Source of the DNA: Roseiflexaceae bacterium
GTDB taxonomy: Bacteria > Chloroflexota > Chloroflexia > Chloroflexales > Roseiflexaceae
Reading direction: 5' to 3'
DNA: 7,554 nt
Assembly (NCBI GenBank): GCA_947462525.1
Contig: CANHPK010000070.1
Coordinates: 1-7,554 of the forward strand
Shown: one piece after another, positions 6,355 to 7,554 of the stretch
Position numbering within the stretch: the first letter of the stretch is position 1
Layout of the letters: each line of letters begins with the position of its first letter
Notes under the pieces: model-generated
Seen by the model: the letters and a program-made list of their open reading frames with translations, nothing else
Told to the model about the DNA's origin: nothing
Database searches by the model: none
Position numbers and translations under genes: made by a program

Positions 6355-7554
6355 TCACAACAGAGCTTCGGTTGAAGCAGGTCTGATTTTGAACGTCAGT
6401 GCATACGGCCCCACTGGTCTGTGTGGCAGAGACACAATCAACCCGTCTTCACCATGCACCCACTCCAGCGCACCGTCATATCCCAGCAGATCGACCGCCG
6501 CAATCGTGCCGATCAGCCCACGGGCCACCCCGAGCGCCGGCAACACGGCAGTCGCGCCGGGCCAGGCCAGCACCATCGCATAGACGGTCCGATCGTTGCG
6601 TGTATAGCGGATATCTTGCCCGCCAAACGGGGCCCGGGCGGTGTCGCTGAAGGCACCCTCTTCCACTGCCGTCGGACCTTCGCCGTAGATGTGCCATGGC
6701 GTCGTGGCATAGATGGCTTCGCCATTGACGCGCAGCCAAGCGCCGATTTCACGCAGCAGATACTGCTCGTGTGCGGGGATGGTGCCGTCAGCCTTGGGTC
6801 CAATATTGAGCAACAATGCGCCGTTTTTGCTGACCACGTCGATCAAATCGCCGATCAAATCCGCTGGCGTTTTGTAGTCTTGGGCGTCGGTATAGCCCCA
6901 GGCGTTTTTGGCTACCGAGGTGTCGTTTTGCCAAAAGGAGGGCGACACGTCACGCACCTGTCCGCGTTCGATGTCGTAGACGGCACTGCCGGGGGCAAAC
7001 GCGTCGTATTTGTAGTTAATAGCAACACCCGTGCCCCACTCGATCCCGCGGTTGTAGTAGTGTGCTGCGAAGCGTTGCGTGTAGGGTTTGAAGCGCTCGT
7101 GGATAATCCACCAGTCGAACCAGACCAGCTGTGGTTGATAGCGGTCGACCAACTCGATGCAGCGGGCCAGCCAATCCTCCAAAAATGCGTCGTCGGGCTG
7201 CTCGGGCGAGTCGACCACTGCCCAGTCGGGTGGCTCGGGTTGCGCCGGGCCATACAGGGTGTCGTAGCGCGGGTCGTTAACATCGCTGTCGAACAAGCGC
7301 CCACGGTTGAAAAAGAACCAATGCTCGGCGCGGTGGCTCGACACCCCAAAAATCATCCCGTGTGCCCGGATAGCCGTGGCCAGTTCGCCGATGACGTCGC
7401 GCTTGGGGCCCATGGCCACGGCGTTCCACGGGTTGAGCGCCGTGTCGTACATCGCAAAGCCGTCGTGGTGCTCTGCCACCGGCACCACAAAGCGCGCACC
7501 CGACGCCGCAAACAATTGTGCCCAGGCAGTTGCGTCGAACTGCTGGGCACCAAA
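6355..7554 (-). CDS. Alpha-L-fucosidase, glycoside hydrolase family 29, C-terminal part (cut by window edge)
   Basis: The frame is open to the right edge, so 399 residues are visible and the N-terminus (roughly 50 or more residues with any signal peptide) is missing. A TTG at 7513-7515 is not the start, because the preceding visible residues (FGAQQFDATAWAQL) already match the family. GH29 enzymes release terminal alpha-L-fucose by a retaining mechanism. Numbered from the first visible residue, HHDGF (29-33) is the substrate-binding histidine motif, LVWFDWW (143-149) carries the expected nucleophile D147, and the family segments YDIERG, WQNDTS and NAWGY follow. LLLNIGPKADGTIP (247-260) closes the barrel. 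The last roughly 100 residues form the usual beta-sandwich domain. It converges on membrane protein B and fits the carbohydrate theme of the left-hand operon. The acid/base residue cannot be assigned by eye. Confidence 0.93.
   Translation of the reverse strand, partial: FGAQQFDATAWAQLFAASGARFVVPVAEHHDGFAMYDTALNPWNAVAMGPKRDVIGELATAIRAHGMIFGVSSHRAEHWFFFNRGRLFDSDVNDPRYDTLYGPAQPEPPDWAVVDSPEQPDDAFLEDWLARCIELVDRYQPQLVWFDWWIIHERFKPYTQRFAAHYYNRGIEWGTGVAINYKYDAFAPGSAVYDIERGQVRDVSPSFWQNDTSVAKNAWGYTDAQDYKTPADLIGDLIDVVSKNGALLLNIGPKADGTIPAHEQYLLREIGAWLRVNGEAIYATTPWHIYGEGPTAVEEGAFSDTARAPFGGQDIRYTRNDRTVYAMVLAWPGATAVLPALGVARGLIGTIAAVDLLGYDGALEWVHGEDGLIVSLPHRPVGPYALTFKIRPASTEALL

Noticed and set aside
1..7554. 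CRISPR arrays, tRNA or rRNA genes, transposons, integrases
   Set aside because: No regularly spaced repeats, no cloverleaf-like or rRNA-like sequence and no transposase or recombinase motifs were seen in either strand.

Overview
The window reads as bacterial chromosome of fairly high GC content. Sampled 60-base lines in the outer genes run about 60-72% GC, and one small gene in the middle is much more AT-rich. The mix of carbohydrate-catabolism genes with a large STAND (signal-transduction ATPase) protein carrying long tetratricopeptide-like repeats is typical of Chloroflexota and similar complex bacteria. That assignment is an inference from style, because no rRNA, tRNA or marker gene is present.

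Left block (81-1865, + strand): two tightly coupled genes, stop codon directly abutting start codon. They encode a Gfo/Idh/MocA-family NAD(P)-dependent oxidoreductase and a sugar phosphate isomerase/epimerase-type TIM barrel with an intact metal-binding E-D-H-E set. This pairing is common in operons for sugars, inositols and modified sugars; the substrate cannot be read from the sequence. A strong GC-rich hairpin at 1889-1916 follows. Its T run lies on the minus-strand side, so it best suits the gene arriving from the right, though it may serve both.

Middle block (2058-6340): a large minus-strand gene for an NB-ARC/STAND ATPase with about six C-terminal helical repeats and no recognisable effector domain. 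It is divergent, across an 87-base gap, from two plus-strand genes for small membrane proteins of unknown family. These two proteins resemble each other: an ungapped Trp-rich N-terminus, one clear membrane span at about residue 55-80, and a cytosolic helical domain sharing the pattern F-D-x3-A-[ED]-x-L-x2-Q-W. This is the most interesting part of the window. It looks like a candidate conflict or defence module in which a STAND sensor works with separately encoded membrane partners. The functional link is inferred from gene arrangement only.

Right block (6355-7554, - strand): the C-terminal roughly 400 residues of a GH29 alpha-L-fucosidase, cut by the window edge and convergent with the second membrane protein. 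The middle block therefore sits between carbohydrate genes. No integrase, insertion sequence, tRNA or attachment-site repeat is visible at its edges.
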